A stretch of 64,000 bases of DNA from Lepidostoma basale (taxonomy: Eukaryota; Arthropoda; Insecta; Trichoptera; Lepidostomatidae), in assembly GCA_022606425.2 (NCBI GenBank), contig JAHDVF020000215.1:1054001-1118000 (forward strand), in the 5' to 3' direction. The position numbers and the translations under genes are program-made. Positions 10,152 to 19,479 of this stretch are shown here, one piece after another. Within the stretch, counting starts at the first letter, position 1. Each line of letters starts with the position of its first letter. Under the pieces are notes generated by a model that was given only the letters and a program-made list of their open reading frames with translations, searched no databases and was not told the origin of the DNA.

Positions 10152-10208
10152 GTTGAATATCCCGTCGATCAAGTCCCGGGAGTACTGACTCTTCCCTTCC
10201 TTCAAGGC
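10152..10208 (-). CDS. Exon 2 of the small putative secreted protein gene
   Basis: A 57-base exon on the minus strand encoding ALKEGKSQYSRDLIDGIFN, 19 residues. It is preceded by acceptor GTGTTATTCCAG and followed by donor GTGAGT, an exact match to the consensus. Entry and exit are both phase 0, fitting exon 1 (ends ...SADYD) and exon 3 (starts IPIATL). The small size and the open frame beyond the donor make the 3' boundary the least certain part. Confidence 0.55.
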
Positions 10209-10214
10209 CTGGAA

Positions 10215-10578
10215 TAACACAACATAATTAATACAATTGATCATGTAATGTGAAGTTTATAGTCATTTTATTACATTATATCACATTATTACATTATATC
10301 ACACTTGGTTTTACAACACTTTATTTAACTTGTGTTGTCTTTTAGTATTGATGCCCTGCGTATTAATTTTCGGGCGGTGTGGACATGTTTGATAGTGATT
10401 CTACGAAGTAATCTAGCTTTATTATCCAGGGGGGATGGCCAGAGATGGGCGAAAGTTAGAAAGTTGAGAAGGGTAAGGTGAAAACGAAATGAGAAGTGTT
10501 CCAATCTGTGTGATTCCATGGACTAGCTGATAAGCATCCTGACATTAACCTTACAACTGAGGGAACCATGGAACGCGA
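10215..10578. other. Intron 1 sequence, unidentified GC-richer patch
   Basis: The stretch 10340-10520 is less AT-rich than its surroundings and has a 64-codon minus-strand frame with no recognisable motif. Probably an unrecognised repeat. Confidence 0.3.
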
Positions 10579-10657
10579 ACTTTATTTCACTTAACACAGA
10601 CATGTTTAGGTTATAATATAGGTAACCTAAACATATCTGTGTTAAGTGAAATAAAGT
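10579..10657. repeat. Perfect-type palindrome with 35-bp arms
   Basis: Arms 10579-10613 and 10623-10657 are reverse complements (TTTCACTTAACACAGACATG against its complement with one mismatch) around a 9-base loop. It would extrude or fold as a hairpin. No flanking target duplication is obvious. Confidence 0.8.
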
Positions 10658-10739
10658 GTTATAATACCAAGTGTTATTATATTTATTCAAATATGAATCC
10701 ACAATACAAAGTAAAGGCAAATATAGAAGTGAAACAATA

Positions 10740-10960
10740 AAAACATTTAATATTATCTTCTTCCTCGTCTTCGACTTGTTGTAGACTTAAGAGTCTGTTA
10801 TTACAGGATTCTCTTCATGTGATGCTGAACTCCAGCTATGACTTCATCTTTCTGGAGGTCACCCTGGTGGACGCTGTCCATCTGGTATTCCATGCACAGC
10901 CATTTATTTAATTTTATGTATCTTTTAAAATTTGTTAAAATTATGTCACTGCCAACAGTT
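10740..10960. other. Unidentified fragment, possibly LINE tail
   Basis: Minus strand reads MEYQMDSVHQGDLQKDEVIA and ends in a GAAGAAGA-like run, which resembles LINE 3' ends. No second copy in the window. Confidence 0.25.
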
Positions 10961-10977
10961 TACACCGAGTCCTCGAA

Positions 10978-11022
10978 AGAGGTAATAAACGGGTATTAAT
11001 ACCCTTCCCGCTGACATTGAGT
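10978..11022. repeat. Single 107-bp-satellite box
   Basis: GGTAATAAACGGGTATTAATACCCTTCCCGC-type box (described in pieces: AATAAACGGGTATTAATACC, then CTTCCCGC) identical in pattern to the array at 6675-7430. Confidence 0.65.
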
Positions 11023-11363
11023 TTAATATTGAACAAATTGAACAAAAAAATAATATTGAACAAAAAAATCCATTTCACGTACCTACAAAACATTAAATTT
11101 TTATTTATTATTGTTTAGATTTTTTTTGTATGTTAGCTAAGGAATTTTCACTATATTTTTACGAGATTCTTTTTATATATCGATCAAAGATTTAATTTTT
11201 CTAAAAAAAATGCTACAATATTTTTTTTGTGTCGCGGGTTCGAGCCGCGTTACATATATGTATATTCATTAATTTAAATATAAAGTTCCCTAAATGAATT
11301 TTTATTGTATAATTAGTTTCACTTGTCTCATAATAATATTATTATATTATTATATATTTTAAT

Positions 11364-11450
11364 AATAATAATAATAATAATAATTAGGCTAATTTGTATA
11401 GCGCCGTTTTCGTGAATAGCTCACCTCAAGGGCGCCCTTCTTTTGGCCTA
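11364..11450 (-). repeat. AAT-tailed dispersed repeat, short copy
   Basis: AAT repeats followed by TATAGCGCCGTTTTCGTGAA and CACCTCAAGGGCGC, matching 8025-8075. Truncated copy of the family at 7990-8165. Confidence 0.55.
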
Positions 11451-11590
11451 CCTATGGATACTACGAGTAATAAGAGAAAATGATATCTAAGAGATTCATA
11501 CGATTACATCATTTAATTTAATTATTAATTTAATTTTATTTTATTATTATTATATATACGTGATAAAATGTTTAAAAAATATATATTTAC

Positions 11591-11710
11591 ATCGTAATCC
11601 GCGCTGTCTTTTGCATGAGAAGCAACTCCGCCAAACTGCAGCGCCGCGGTGAGTGCCACACTAAACAATAGCACGGACACGAACCGATTCAACATTCGCA
11701 GGAATCTCAT
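11591..11710 (-). CDS. Exon 1 (coding start) of the small putative secreted protein gene
   Basis: The minus-strand exon encodes 40 residues beginning MRFLRMLNRFVSVLLFSVAL, a textbook eukaryotic signal peptide: basic start, hydrophobic core, likely cleavage near TAALQFGGVAS. It ends ...DSADYD in phase 0 at donor GTAAATATA. A strong acceptor, TTTTTTGTTTACAG, stands directly before the ATG, so an upstream untranslated exon probably exists outside what I can identify. The product would be targeted to the secretory pathway. It joins in phase to exons at 10208-10152 and 7730-7482, giving 141 residues in total. No family name is claimed. Introns of about 1.4 and 2.4 kb are filled with repeats. Confidence 0.6.
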
Positions 11711-11724
11711 CTGTAAACAAAAAA

Positions 11725-12136
11725 GCTTTTATTAGAATATGTAGATGGCAGTCAACATTAACGATTATCATTATTTTTAAATCACGCATGACAAGTTGTT
11801 GACCCACCAATATTGCGATACAAACAGCACAAGCGAAGGATATTTAAAAAAAAAATGTAGACGAATCCTAAGAATTTGCTTGAGAGATCACATTAAAAAT
11901 GACGAGATTTTCAGCTGAACCGAAAAAACAGGCACCTGTCAAACACCATATCGCTTCCGATTTGTCCTTCGACAAGTAAAATAAGTACAGAGCCAAAGAA
12001 GATTCCTGAAGACCTATCAGAGTAGATCCAAATCTTTGCTGATAATAAATCCACAGGATTGAAACTGAATAAGAAGAAACTTTACAAAAGTACGCACATT
12101 TTAATTCATTCAATGAAATAAAAATAGTGTTTTTTG
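11725..12136. other. No feature seen
   Basis: AT-rich; an 81-codon minus-strand frame at 11868-12113 lacks any recognisable motif. Confidence 0.35.
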
Positions 12137-12305
12137 TAATTAATACGAATGAAAACTTCAGTTTTCTAGAAGTTTTATTATATTTTATGGGAATGACTTG
12201 CTTCGCCCTTCTAAAGCATTATCAAACATTTGATAATGCCTGAGAAAGGAGAAACATGTCATTCCCTTAAAATATAATAAAACTTCTAGAAAACATGTTC
12301 TTGTT
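12137..12305. mobile_element. MITE-A hairpin element
   Basis: Begins AATTAATACGAATGAAAAC, with arms TTTTCTAGAAGTTTTATTAT and complement, and the central turn AAAGCATTATCAAACATTTG. The right end has diverged. Nearly complete copy. Confidence 0.8.
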
Positions 12306-12430
12306 ATCATTGTATTTTATATTATTTGTTTTAGATTTATTTTGTAGATGTTGGACGATCGAAGTGTGTGCGGGTGATGCCTATTGGTGGCGATGAGGTT
12401 CGCAACCCATCACACCGCATCCGCGAACGA
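12306..12430. repeat. Dispersed repeat shared with 26045-26195
   Basis: A run of over 100 bases, including ATGTTGGACGATCGAAGTGT and GATGCCTATTGGTGGCGATG, is nearly identical to 26045-26195. The high conservation and GC-rich core suggest a recently active element or its functional part. Family unknown. Confidence 0.65.
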
Positions 12431-12459
12431 TGGTGTAAAACTCCATACTAAATAGGTGA

Positions 12460-12592
12460 TTTATACGAATGAAAACGTCTGTTTTCTACAAGTTTTATAA
12501 TAATTTATAATCCCTTAGAAAGGTGAAACATGTCAGACCCATAAATTATAACAAAACTTCTAGAAAACAGACGTTTTCGTTTGTATTAATTA
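12460..12592. mobile_element. MITE-A hairpin element, shortened centre
   Basis: Arms AATGAAAACGTCTGTTTTCT and its complement are well kept, the centre is shortened. It lies 155 bases from the previous copy in the same orientation. Confidence 0.8.
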
Positions 12593-13145
12593 ATTAAATA
12601 AAATCCTTTTTTCCAACTTTTGAGTTTATTTTTCTAGACATGATTCTATGGTTTATATACTTACAGAAGAACGATACAAACAAATAAAATCGATAATGTA
12701 GGGAAAAAAAACTTATTTACATGCCAATAAAAGTAAATTAAAATGTAAAAAAAATGTGTTATTATTTTAAATAAAACCTGTATTTTGGAATTCCTCAATG
12801 TTAATGCCTTGAGTTTATCAAAAAATAATTTAATGATTATTCAATAACCTTTGGTAATGTCAAATTTCTTTGACACATTTTTTTGCACATTCACAAAACT
12901 TTAATAAATATTTTAATTATTCATATCATAAATTTATCCCCGGAGATTTTCATTGGAGATGTTATTTTATTCAAATGAAGATATTTTTAAACTGTCAACA
13001 AAGGAAACACTTTCTCCGTTTCTATTTTTAATAAACGCCATTGCTATAAGATATACAAATCTCGTGTCCGTTAACCTAAAAACCTGAAAAACTCGATTGC
13101 TTGAAATAGTTTTGTGGAATAAAATAATAAACACGGATATATAGT
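12593..13145. other. AT-rich, no feature seen
   Basis: No supported feature. Confidence 0.4.
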
Positions 13146-13397
13146 CAGTGGCGGTACTCCCATAGAAGCCCAGAAGCCCGGCTTGCGTAAGAAATTTTGA
13201 ATCAAACCCCCCAAATCTAAGCAATCATGCCCCCGCATAAACCAACAACCCACCAAATCACCTTCCAACAATGTTCCCATCAGACATAAGAGGAATAGCC
13301 ACAAGAGCTGAATCTCTGTAAGCTAGAAGAGGTTTTGATTCAAAATTTCTTACGCAAGCCGGGCTTCTGGGCTTCTAGGGGAGTATCGCCACCGCTA
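13146..13397. mobile_element. MITE with ~58-bp terminal inverted repeats (CAGTGGCGG ends)
   Basis: The left end CAGTGGCGGTACTCCC...AAATTTTGAATCAAA is mirrored at the right by TTTGATTCAAAATTTC...GGGGAGTATCGCCACCGCT. Flanking TATAGT on both sides may be the target duplication. CAGTGGCG-type ends are seen in hAT-like MITEs, but the superfamily is not settled. A single-ended copy lies at 38682-38757, and an interior-only piece at 3637-3715. Confidence 0.8.
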
Positions 13398-13429
13398 TAG
13401 TAGGTAAATCATTAGGAATTGCAGAGGCC

Positions 13430-13590
13430 GCCCAAGGGACGCCTATATGGAGCAGGTGATTGGGGACATGCGCTGTGGGAGCTACACAGAGATGAAAAGA
13501 CTGTCTGGAGACAGGACTGAGTGGAGGAAACGAGTGAAGCTTATTGCAGAACAATCCTCAGGATTGTAACGATGAAGAAAGCATTATTAA
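13430..13590 (+). pseudogene. LINE C-terminal tail, another family
   Basis: Frame reads GRGRPRDAYMEQVIGDMRCG, then LSGDRTEWRKRVKLIAEQS, typical of the last residues of a non-LTR retrotransposon polyprotein, ending in a GATGAAGAAAG tail. Short 5'-truncated copy. Confidence 0.6.
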
Positions 13591-13647
13591 GTTGTCCATT
13601 TATTTTATTCTTGATCTATCAGGGGGTCGAATAACTTGGGTAAGAAG

Positions 13648-13685
13648 TGGGAAACACGTCACTCCCATTTATTATAATAAAACAT
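13648..13685. mobile_element. MITE-A single arm
   Basis: GAAACACGTCACTCCCATTT and TATAATAAAAC match the right arm of MITE-A. The left arm is missing. Confidence 0.45.
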
Positions 13686-13835
13686 TTGTTTTAAAGACTT
13701 GGTATTAGAATTTATTATACAATCTCCAATATGAAAAGAAAAAAGCTCATTATTATGAATAAGGAATCTAGTCGTCTCCAGGCATGAACCCAAGTCCCCT
13801 AGATCAGGAGCCAAGCATGATATCCTCTTTCGGCT

Positions 13836-14195
13836 TTTTGTCCCTGATAGATATCTCCGACAGCGACAGCATAGATTGTTTTACCTACCGGCCGCCAGAA
13901 CCAACCTGCCTCTGGTGATACCGGTGGGAAGAGCAATTAATCTGCTGAACGCGGTCTCCTCGGAGATCGACGTCTTTCATATGAGTGAAAGTACGTTAAA
14001 TATAAATACTCAAATACTCTTAATTCTGGAGAGTATCCTGTCTTCCTAATGTTGAACCATCTCTCATGCGTTTCTGGTAGTATACTATACACAATATATT
14101 ATTTTACCTGTTCTCAATAGGCCTTAAAAATAAATTTTGGAATGTCTGTTGATGAAATAAACTGATTTGATTTGATTTGATTGGATAGACCAGTG
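13836..14195 (+). pseudogene. LINE-D 3' end (CR1/jockey-like)
   Basis: Interrupted frame PDRYLRQRQHRLFYLPAART, then NLPLVIPVGRAINLLNAV, ends the polyprotein. A ~200-base 3' untranslated region follows, closing with AATAAACTGATTTGATTTGA. Copies at 29405 and 32985. The short TTGAT repeat tail is characteristic of CR1/L2-type LINEs in contrast to poly(A). Confidence 0.7.
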
Positions 14196-14559
14196 CGAAA
14201 TATAAATATGCGAAATATACATATGTGAAATAAGTGAGGTGTTTATATATGGAATTCCGTTTGTCATTTTATGATAATCTTGTGGAACAAGTAACCGCGT
14301 TCAAGATAACAACTTGTAAACAAGAGTTTTTACTTCGTTTTCTCGCGTGGTATTGGGAGAGTGCAACAACCTACATTGACCAGTTGATGGAAACTCCGCA
14401 AGGAGGTTATTATATTCGTACCATATATAATTTCAGTCTATATCATATCGCGGTAATTTTCCTTGTCGTTGAAACCCGTTTATAAAACCTACATTGATAG
14501 GAAAACGAATTAAAAACATTAAAGTGAGTAACCTATTAAAATAATACTAACGAATTAGC
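14196..14559. other. No gene seen; short repeat match
   Basis: An 83-codon plus-strand frame (14234-14485) has no recognisable motif. ACCTACATTGATAGG...AACATTAAAGTGAGTAA at 14488-14530 resembles 15370-15415. Confidence 0.35.
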
Positions 14560-15305
14560 TATCCCTAACTTATTAATTTCCCGGAGGGGTAAACAGAGAT
14601 GATAGACCATCACACTATGTTATCATGATATACACGTAACTCAGGCGCCTCTTCTACATTCACACACCGTGACATGCACGCTCGTCGATTCTTCCGACTT
14701 CAAACATGGCCGCCTTTCAGTAACTGATTCATTTGGTCATATCAGACCTTCCTCGACTTTGGTCTCCCCTGGAAACTATGCGAAATGTTAGAGATCGAGT
14801 GTGAATAACCTCGGTGGATAATATTAATGCATAGACTACGCATAGACGACTACGAATATTAATGCATAGACGACGTGGAAGGACACCTCGCCAACCCGTC
14901 TGGCAAGCGTGGCGTTGTAATGCCAACCACCCCCCGTATGACATGTCATACATGGAGAAGTATGGAGGAGGCCTATGTCCAGCAGTGGACGACAACGGCT
15001 GTTAAAGAAGGCCTTCCTCGACTACTTTTTCCATTCACACTTCTTGTATTTACCCATTTATCTATTCTAATCTTATACATCCGATCCATTTATCCATACA
15101 ATCTTGTTGACCCTTTCTTAATGTTATTTACAACGCATTTATCCGCCTTATATTCCTTACTCATTACTTCTTTTGGTATTCTGTCATAAATTATTTTTCC
15201 GCACAATATTCTAAGTGATCTTATTTCTACGGCATTATCCTACTTTCATCCTTCTTCTGCAAACTCCAATCTTCACTTCCATTGATAAGGGTCGGCACTA
15301 GAACT
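14560..15305 (-). pseudogene. LINE-A C-terminal fragment split by a nested LINE-B
   Basis: The minus-strand LINE-A tail runs from the 3' end at 14560 to about 14757 and resumes at 15010-15305. In between sits a LINE-B piece in the plus orientation. The sequence CCTTCCTCGACT occurs on both sides (14747 and 15012), consistent with a target duplication of about 12 bases. The outer copy has many stops. Confidence 0.7.
14758..15009 (+). pseudogene. LINE-B tail nested in LINE-A
   Basis: Ends RSMEEAYVQQWTTTAVKE, the LINE-B terminus. Closely related to the copy at 42740-42975: both share GGTCTCCCCTGGAAA, GTGGAAGGACACCTCGCCAA and ATGACATGTCATACA. The first half includes a small internal duplication of ATTAATGCATAGAC. 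Confidence 0.7.
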
Positions 15306-15439
15306 AATAATAATTAAATAAACGTTTTTTTTTATTTCTCCGCTTTCGATTTATTTCCACGTTTTTAAGACCTACTTTGACAAGAAGACTACTTGAAAAC
15401 ATTAAAGTAAGTAAATAATTTAAATAATAATTAAATATA
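15306..15439. other. AT-rich spacer
   Basis: Contains AACATTAAAGTAAGTAA, also seen near 14510. Nothing else. Confidence 0.35.
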
Positions 15440-15590
15440 ACAATGTTTTTTTATTTCGACAGTGACCGGTATCGCCAGATTTGCTGACATCGATAGACTG
15501 GGTCAATATTTAACACAAGGTTATCATAAATAGACTAATCTGTCGATGCTAGTGAGCCTGGCAAAACCGGTCGCCGTCGTATTAAAGAAA
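15440..15590. repeat. Imperfect inverted repeat related to 37150-37300
   Basis: Left arm TTTATTTCGACAGTGACCGG and right arm AAACCGGTCGCCGTCGTATT are imperfect reverse complements. The right arm plus the following AAAGAAAAAAGTGG matches CTGTCGATGCC...AAACCGGTCGCTGTCGAAAT at 37200-37265. The latter copy has a TATA-like start and AATAAAG, so this may be an LTR-derived remnant present head to head. Confidence 0.5.
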
Positions 15591-15654
15591 AAAGTGGTTG
15601 AGAAAAAAATATCGTTTAATTGAATTATTATTTAAAGAACTTTTAGTATTTGAT

Positions 15655-15990
15655 AACGTTGTTAATGCCATGCATTCCTTGATCTTCCACGACTTATCTT
15701 TCCACTGGCACTGTTTATATACAAAATTTTAACCATTCTTTTCTCATCCGTTCGTTCCATGTGTTCAAAACATCTCAGCGATCCTTTTTTAATATTACTT
15801 ATGATCCAATCATCTGCATTCATTTCTTCCTTATTTCGTCGTTTGGTTTATACATCGTTTTCCCGCACATTATTCTGAGTGATCTCATTTCTACGGTATT
15901 TATCCTACTTGCATCCTTCTTTCTCAAGCTCCAAGCTTTACTTTCATGGATAAGGGTTGGCACTAGAACTCCATCAGGCTTTAATATTTT
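15655..15990 (-). pseudogene. LINE-A internal/C-terminal fragment
   Basis: Minus-strand frame reads PDGVLVPTLIHESKAWSLRK, then VEMRSLRIMCGKTMYKPNDE, the LINE-A motif series. It lacks the 3' tail, so it is truncated at both ends. Confidence 0.75.
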
Positions 15991-16117
15991 TTTAAAGGAC
16001 AATAAATCAGTATTTTTCCTCGTTTGATAATGAGTTTTTAGGAAAAACATTTACGCATAATTCCGGGATACGTACTAGATTTATGATGTACTATATCTAA
16101 GTTAAAGATTTAAAAAT

Positions 16118-16670
16118 AGGATTAATTGTATCTCAATAGAGACGAAGATGTAAATTGTTTTTCTGGGAACAGAATGTGGTGGCCGAGGCGCATACAGGAC
16201 TTCTGACCTGTCATTGGCTGGGTTGAGCGATCGCTTTATATTTAACAACATTCCCCATTCCACCCTTCTTATGACCACCACAGCTGACAATTTTTTTGGA
16301 ACTTGTATATATGCTAGAATCCCGCGCTTATCTTTACATATTTTAGTTCACTCTACACTAGCGTCATCTATTGAGATTGGGAAGCATTAAGCAGAAAATC
16401 TTTATTAATGCACTGTGAAAGTCTCTGCAAATCATACAGTACTCCGATTTTTATGCCTACTTGGACCAGTTATTTTATACAACATTTTGAATGTATACAA
16501 ATTCTTGTAGACAAATACTGGATTTTACCCATTGCGGATAATATATTTTTTTTATAAGGATTAATTGTATCTCAATAGAGACGAAGATGTAAATTGTTTT
16601 TCTGGGAACAGATGGTGGTGGTAAAATCCAGTATTTGTCTACAAGAATTTGTATACATTCAAAATGTTAT
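16118..16670. repeat. Rearranged block: identical direct and inverted repeats
   Basis: A direct repeat of about 55 bases at 16118 and 16557 (GGATTAATTGTATCTCAATA and onward to TTTCTGGGAACAG) is identical by eye. A 49-base inverted repeat, 16481-16529 against 16620-16668 (GGTAAAATCCAGTATTTGTC in complement), is also identical. The second direct copy lies in the loop of the inverted pair. No element known to me is visible. Confidence 0.8.
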
Positions 16671-17325
16671 TTAAAAATAGATCGTATAATGATACGGCAA
16701 AACGCTTTTAGTTTATAGCAAATTATATTTATATATGATAAAAAAACGGGTCTAGACAGAACGAATCTCGGACAATTTGAAAACATGTAATATTATGTAG
16801 ATCAGAAGTACACGTGGCTTATATTGGCCGGACTTTTAATATAATTCAAGCAAATCGTTTTATAAGAAAGTATAGCAAATTTAATGGTTATCAAAAGTAG
16901 ATCAAACCATTCAAATCGATTTAAACTAAGAATCCTGTTTGAAATGGGCAAAATATTCAAATTCAAATCAATTATATAGATCAAGCAAATGTAAATGAAT
17001 CATCAAACTATAAAAAGTAGGATTATATAATATAATATTTGGAATGAAAATATAATAATTGAATGCGGTGCGATTGATTGTGTTATGAACAACTGTTCTC
17101 AAATATTTTTTAAAATTGTCTTCTGTTTTTTTTTCTTACTTGCTCTCATTTGTTTTCTTATTATATTATTTGTAATTGTTTTTTAGAAAAATGTTCATAT
17201 TATTTTGTATATTGCGATAATAAACGATTTGGATTTGTTATTATTCTGTAATACGTATAATTTTTTTAATAAATTGAAAGGATTACTAAATTAATTGCGT
17301 AAATTTTCACGGTTGGCAGCAATAT
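16671..17325. other. AT-rich, no feature seen
   Basis: No supported feature. Confidence 0.4.
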
Positions 17326-17487
17326 GTTTTGTGTGATTTTGGGTAACACCGTGTGATTTCTCCTTCTCGACCGACATTTCGAAGATCGTTGTAGTCTCCA
17401 TATTCAGTTTGATGGAGTTTGCAAGGATCTCCGAAACGTCGTTCGAGAAGGAGAAATCACACGGTGTTACCCAAAAGCACACAAAAC
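17326..17487. mobile_element. Foldback MITE, ~45-bp arms
   Basis: GTTTTGTGTGATTTTGGGTA with CACCGTGTGATTTCTCCTTC on the left is mirrored by GAAGGAGAAATCACACGGTG and TTACCCAAAAGCACACAAAA on the right. The centre is about 70 bases. Single copy in this window; superfamily unknown. Confidence 0.8.
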
Positions 17488-17489
17488 AT

Positions 17490-17760
17490 CATTAAAATGG
17501 TTTGGACACATGGAATGAATGAATGAAGAAAAAATGGTAAAAAAAATTATATGTTAACGATGTAAATGGAACTTGAAATAGAGGAAGACCGAGGAAAACG
17601 TGGCATTATCAAATAAATTTAATATTGAATGCTGACCACGTGAGGAGTCAGAGAAATCGACGCGCGTGCATGACACGATGCATGAATGTTGAGAAACATG
17701 TCAGGAAAGAAAAGTGTGGCAGTCCATTCTTTCTGCCTACCTCTTCGAGGAAAGTCTGTC
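17490..17760 (+). pseudogene. LINE-A 3' fragment
   Basis: Carries KMVWTHGMNE-type and GRPRKTWHYQ equivalents, then a 3' run up to CTACCTCTTCGAGG. The TTAG tail is lost. A 36-base LINE-A scrap (ACCGAATGAAGAAATAAGGA) lies at 17817-17852. Confidence 0.7.
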
Positions 17761-18034
17761 TTAAGATACAATTATACAATACAATACAAGAAATTTGTCT
17801 TAAGATACAATACGAACCGAATGAAGAAATAAGGAAGAAATTTAGGGCAGATAAGCCAATCTTTTACAAAAATAACAACGAAGCAGCATTGGTTTTCATA
17901 TAATATATGGAACAAATGAATGAGGAAAATTACTTGATAAAATATATACGAGTATACTCATATACATGTATACTTTCGGATGAAGCGCTTAATTTACCTC
18001 TGACATTCTTAATAATAACTTAAGCCATTAATTT

Positions 18035-18470
18035 ATACGAATGAAAACGTACGTTTTCCAGTAGTTTTATTATCATTTATGCGAATGACATATTTCGCCC
18101 GTCTAAAGCATTATCGGTAGCGAAGCTTAAATGGCCATTTGCAGGACATGTTGCCAGATTGGTAGACGATAGATGGACCAGAAAGGTGGTATAGTGGAGA
18201 CCCCGCGAAGACAAACGAAACAGAGGGAGACCCCCCACACGATGGTCCGATGACATTACAAGAATTGCTGGCGATCGGATGCAAAAGGCACAAGATAGGG
18301 ATACGTGGAGAAGTATGGGGTAGGCCTATGTCCAGCAGTGGACGATAGCGGCTGTCTAAGTAAAAGTAAGTAAAGCATTATCAAATGTTTGCAATGCCTC
18401 AAACAGGCGAAACATGTCATTCACATAAATGATAATAAAACTTCTAAAAACGTTTGCTTAATTCGTATTA
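18035..18470. mobile_element. MITE-A split by LINE-B
   Basis: Left half 18035-18115 and right half 18371-18470 together make a full MITE-A. The LINE-B insert between is flanked by the 12-base duplication TAAAGCATTATC (18104-18115 and 18371-18382). Confidence 0.85.
18116..18370 (+). pseudogene. LINE-B tail nested in MITE-A
   Basis: Frames read KLKWPFAGHVARLVDDRWTR, then after a shift RPPTRWSDDITRIAGDRMQK, with terminal RSMG and CCAGCAGTGGAC, the LINE-B end. It closes with GTAAGTAAAAGTAAG. Target duplication of 12 bases. Confidence 0.8.
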
Positions 18471-18539
18471 ATAATTTAATATAGAGTTTTACATCATCGT
18501 TTAAGAAATAATAAATAAATTAATCCACTTTTAATAGGC

Positions 18540-18727
18540 TATTGTTTTGGCCGAAACACTATGATACTTGAAACTTAACTGTTAAAAATTATAATACCGT
18601 GATCATATCCCAATTTTTATAAATCACATTTTGGGGAGTGTCACGACAGCTGTTTCGCCAACCGATGTTGGCATCATCAGGTGTTACAAACAACATCGGT
18701 TGGCGAAACAGCTGTCGCGACACTCCC
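18540..18727. repeat. Repeat-B with palindromic end
   Basis: Starts TTGTTTTGGCCGAAACACTA and runs to a palindrome at 18640-18727, in which GGAGTGTCACGACAGCTGTT and CGCCAACCGATGTTG are mirrored around ATCATCAGGTGTTACAAAC. The same core occurs in the arms of the foldback at 8926-9600 and at 31067-31115. Confidence 0.7.
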
Positions 18728-18847
18728 AAATATTGAATAATAGAAATTGCGACTAGTACTCAGTGTAGATGGCCTGTATGTAACGGTTAGCTGTCTTAGG
18801 ATGTTGACGTCCAGCATTTGTTGACGTCCCTACATTTCAATATTTTA

Positions 18848-19072
18848 GAAATAGAGAAAGATCGAGAGAAACGTGGCATGATCAAATAAATCAAATATTG
18901 AATGTCGGCCACGTGAATAGTCGGAAAAATCGTGCGCCTTTTGACACGATGTATGCATGTTGAGGAAGCGAAAGAAATATGTCAGGAAAGAAAAGTGTGG
19001 CAGTCCATTATTTCTACCTACCCATTCGGCGAGACGGCGCGATGATAAGTTAGTTAGTAAGTTAGTTAAGAA
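18848..19072 (+). pseudogene. LINE-A 3' end
   Basis: From the GRSRETWHDQIN-like segment to GCGCGATGATAAGTTAGTTA and further TTAG repeats. 5'-truncated. Confidence 0.75.
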
Positions 19073-19479
19073 TATAAAAAAAAACTTAATAAAATACTAT
19101 TGAGTTCAATCGTCAAGTAATTATTAAACAAAAACGTATCGACAAGTGAATCCGTGCCACCGCTTCCAGCTTAAGATGGAGAAAGCCAATCAAAAGACGG
19201 TCATTGATCGAGATCAGATGAGGTCGCAGACTTTTGACTTGAGACTTAATGCTATTAATAATGTTTTATTCATCATAATGCGCTTATATGTTAGCATATA
19301 ACGTGATACATGGGTCTTTTCCCGAATCAAAGATACAATGTTTATGCTTGTGAAAACCCAGATAATGATTCCATTTTACTAAGAAATTGTTACAATTAAT
19401 TCTCATAACCTGAAAACCAGGTTTCGTTTATATATTAATCCCCGTTATATCTTGATCAAATGATTATTATGATCAAATA
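19073..19479. other. No feature seen
   Basis: AT-rich; no supported frame. Confidence 0.4.

Noticed and set aside
11868..12113. 81-codon frame near the secreted-protein gene as a further exon
   Set aside because: No usable splice sites in phase and composition equals that of the intergenic DNA.
14234..14485. 83-codon plus-strand frame
   Set aside because: No motif, no splice context; directly beside LINE remnants.
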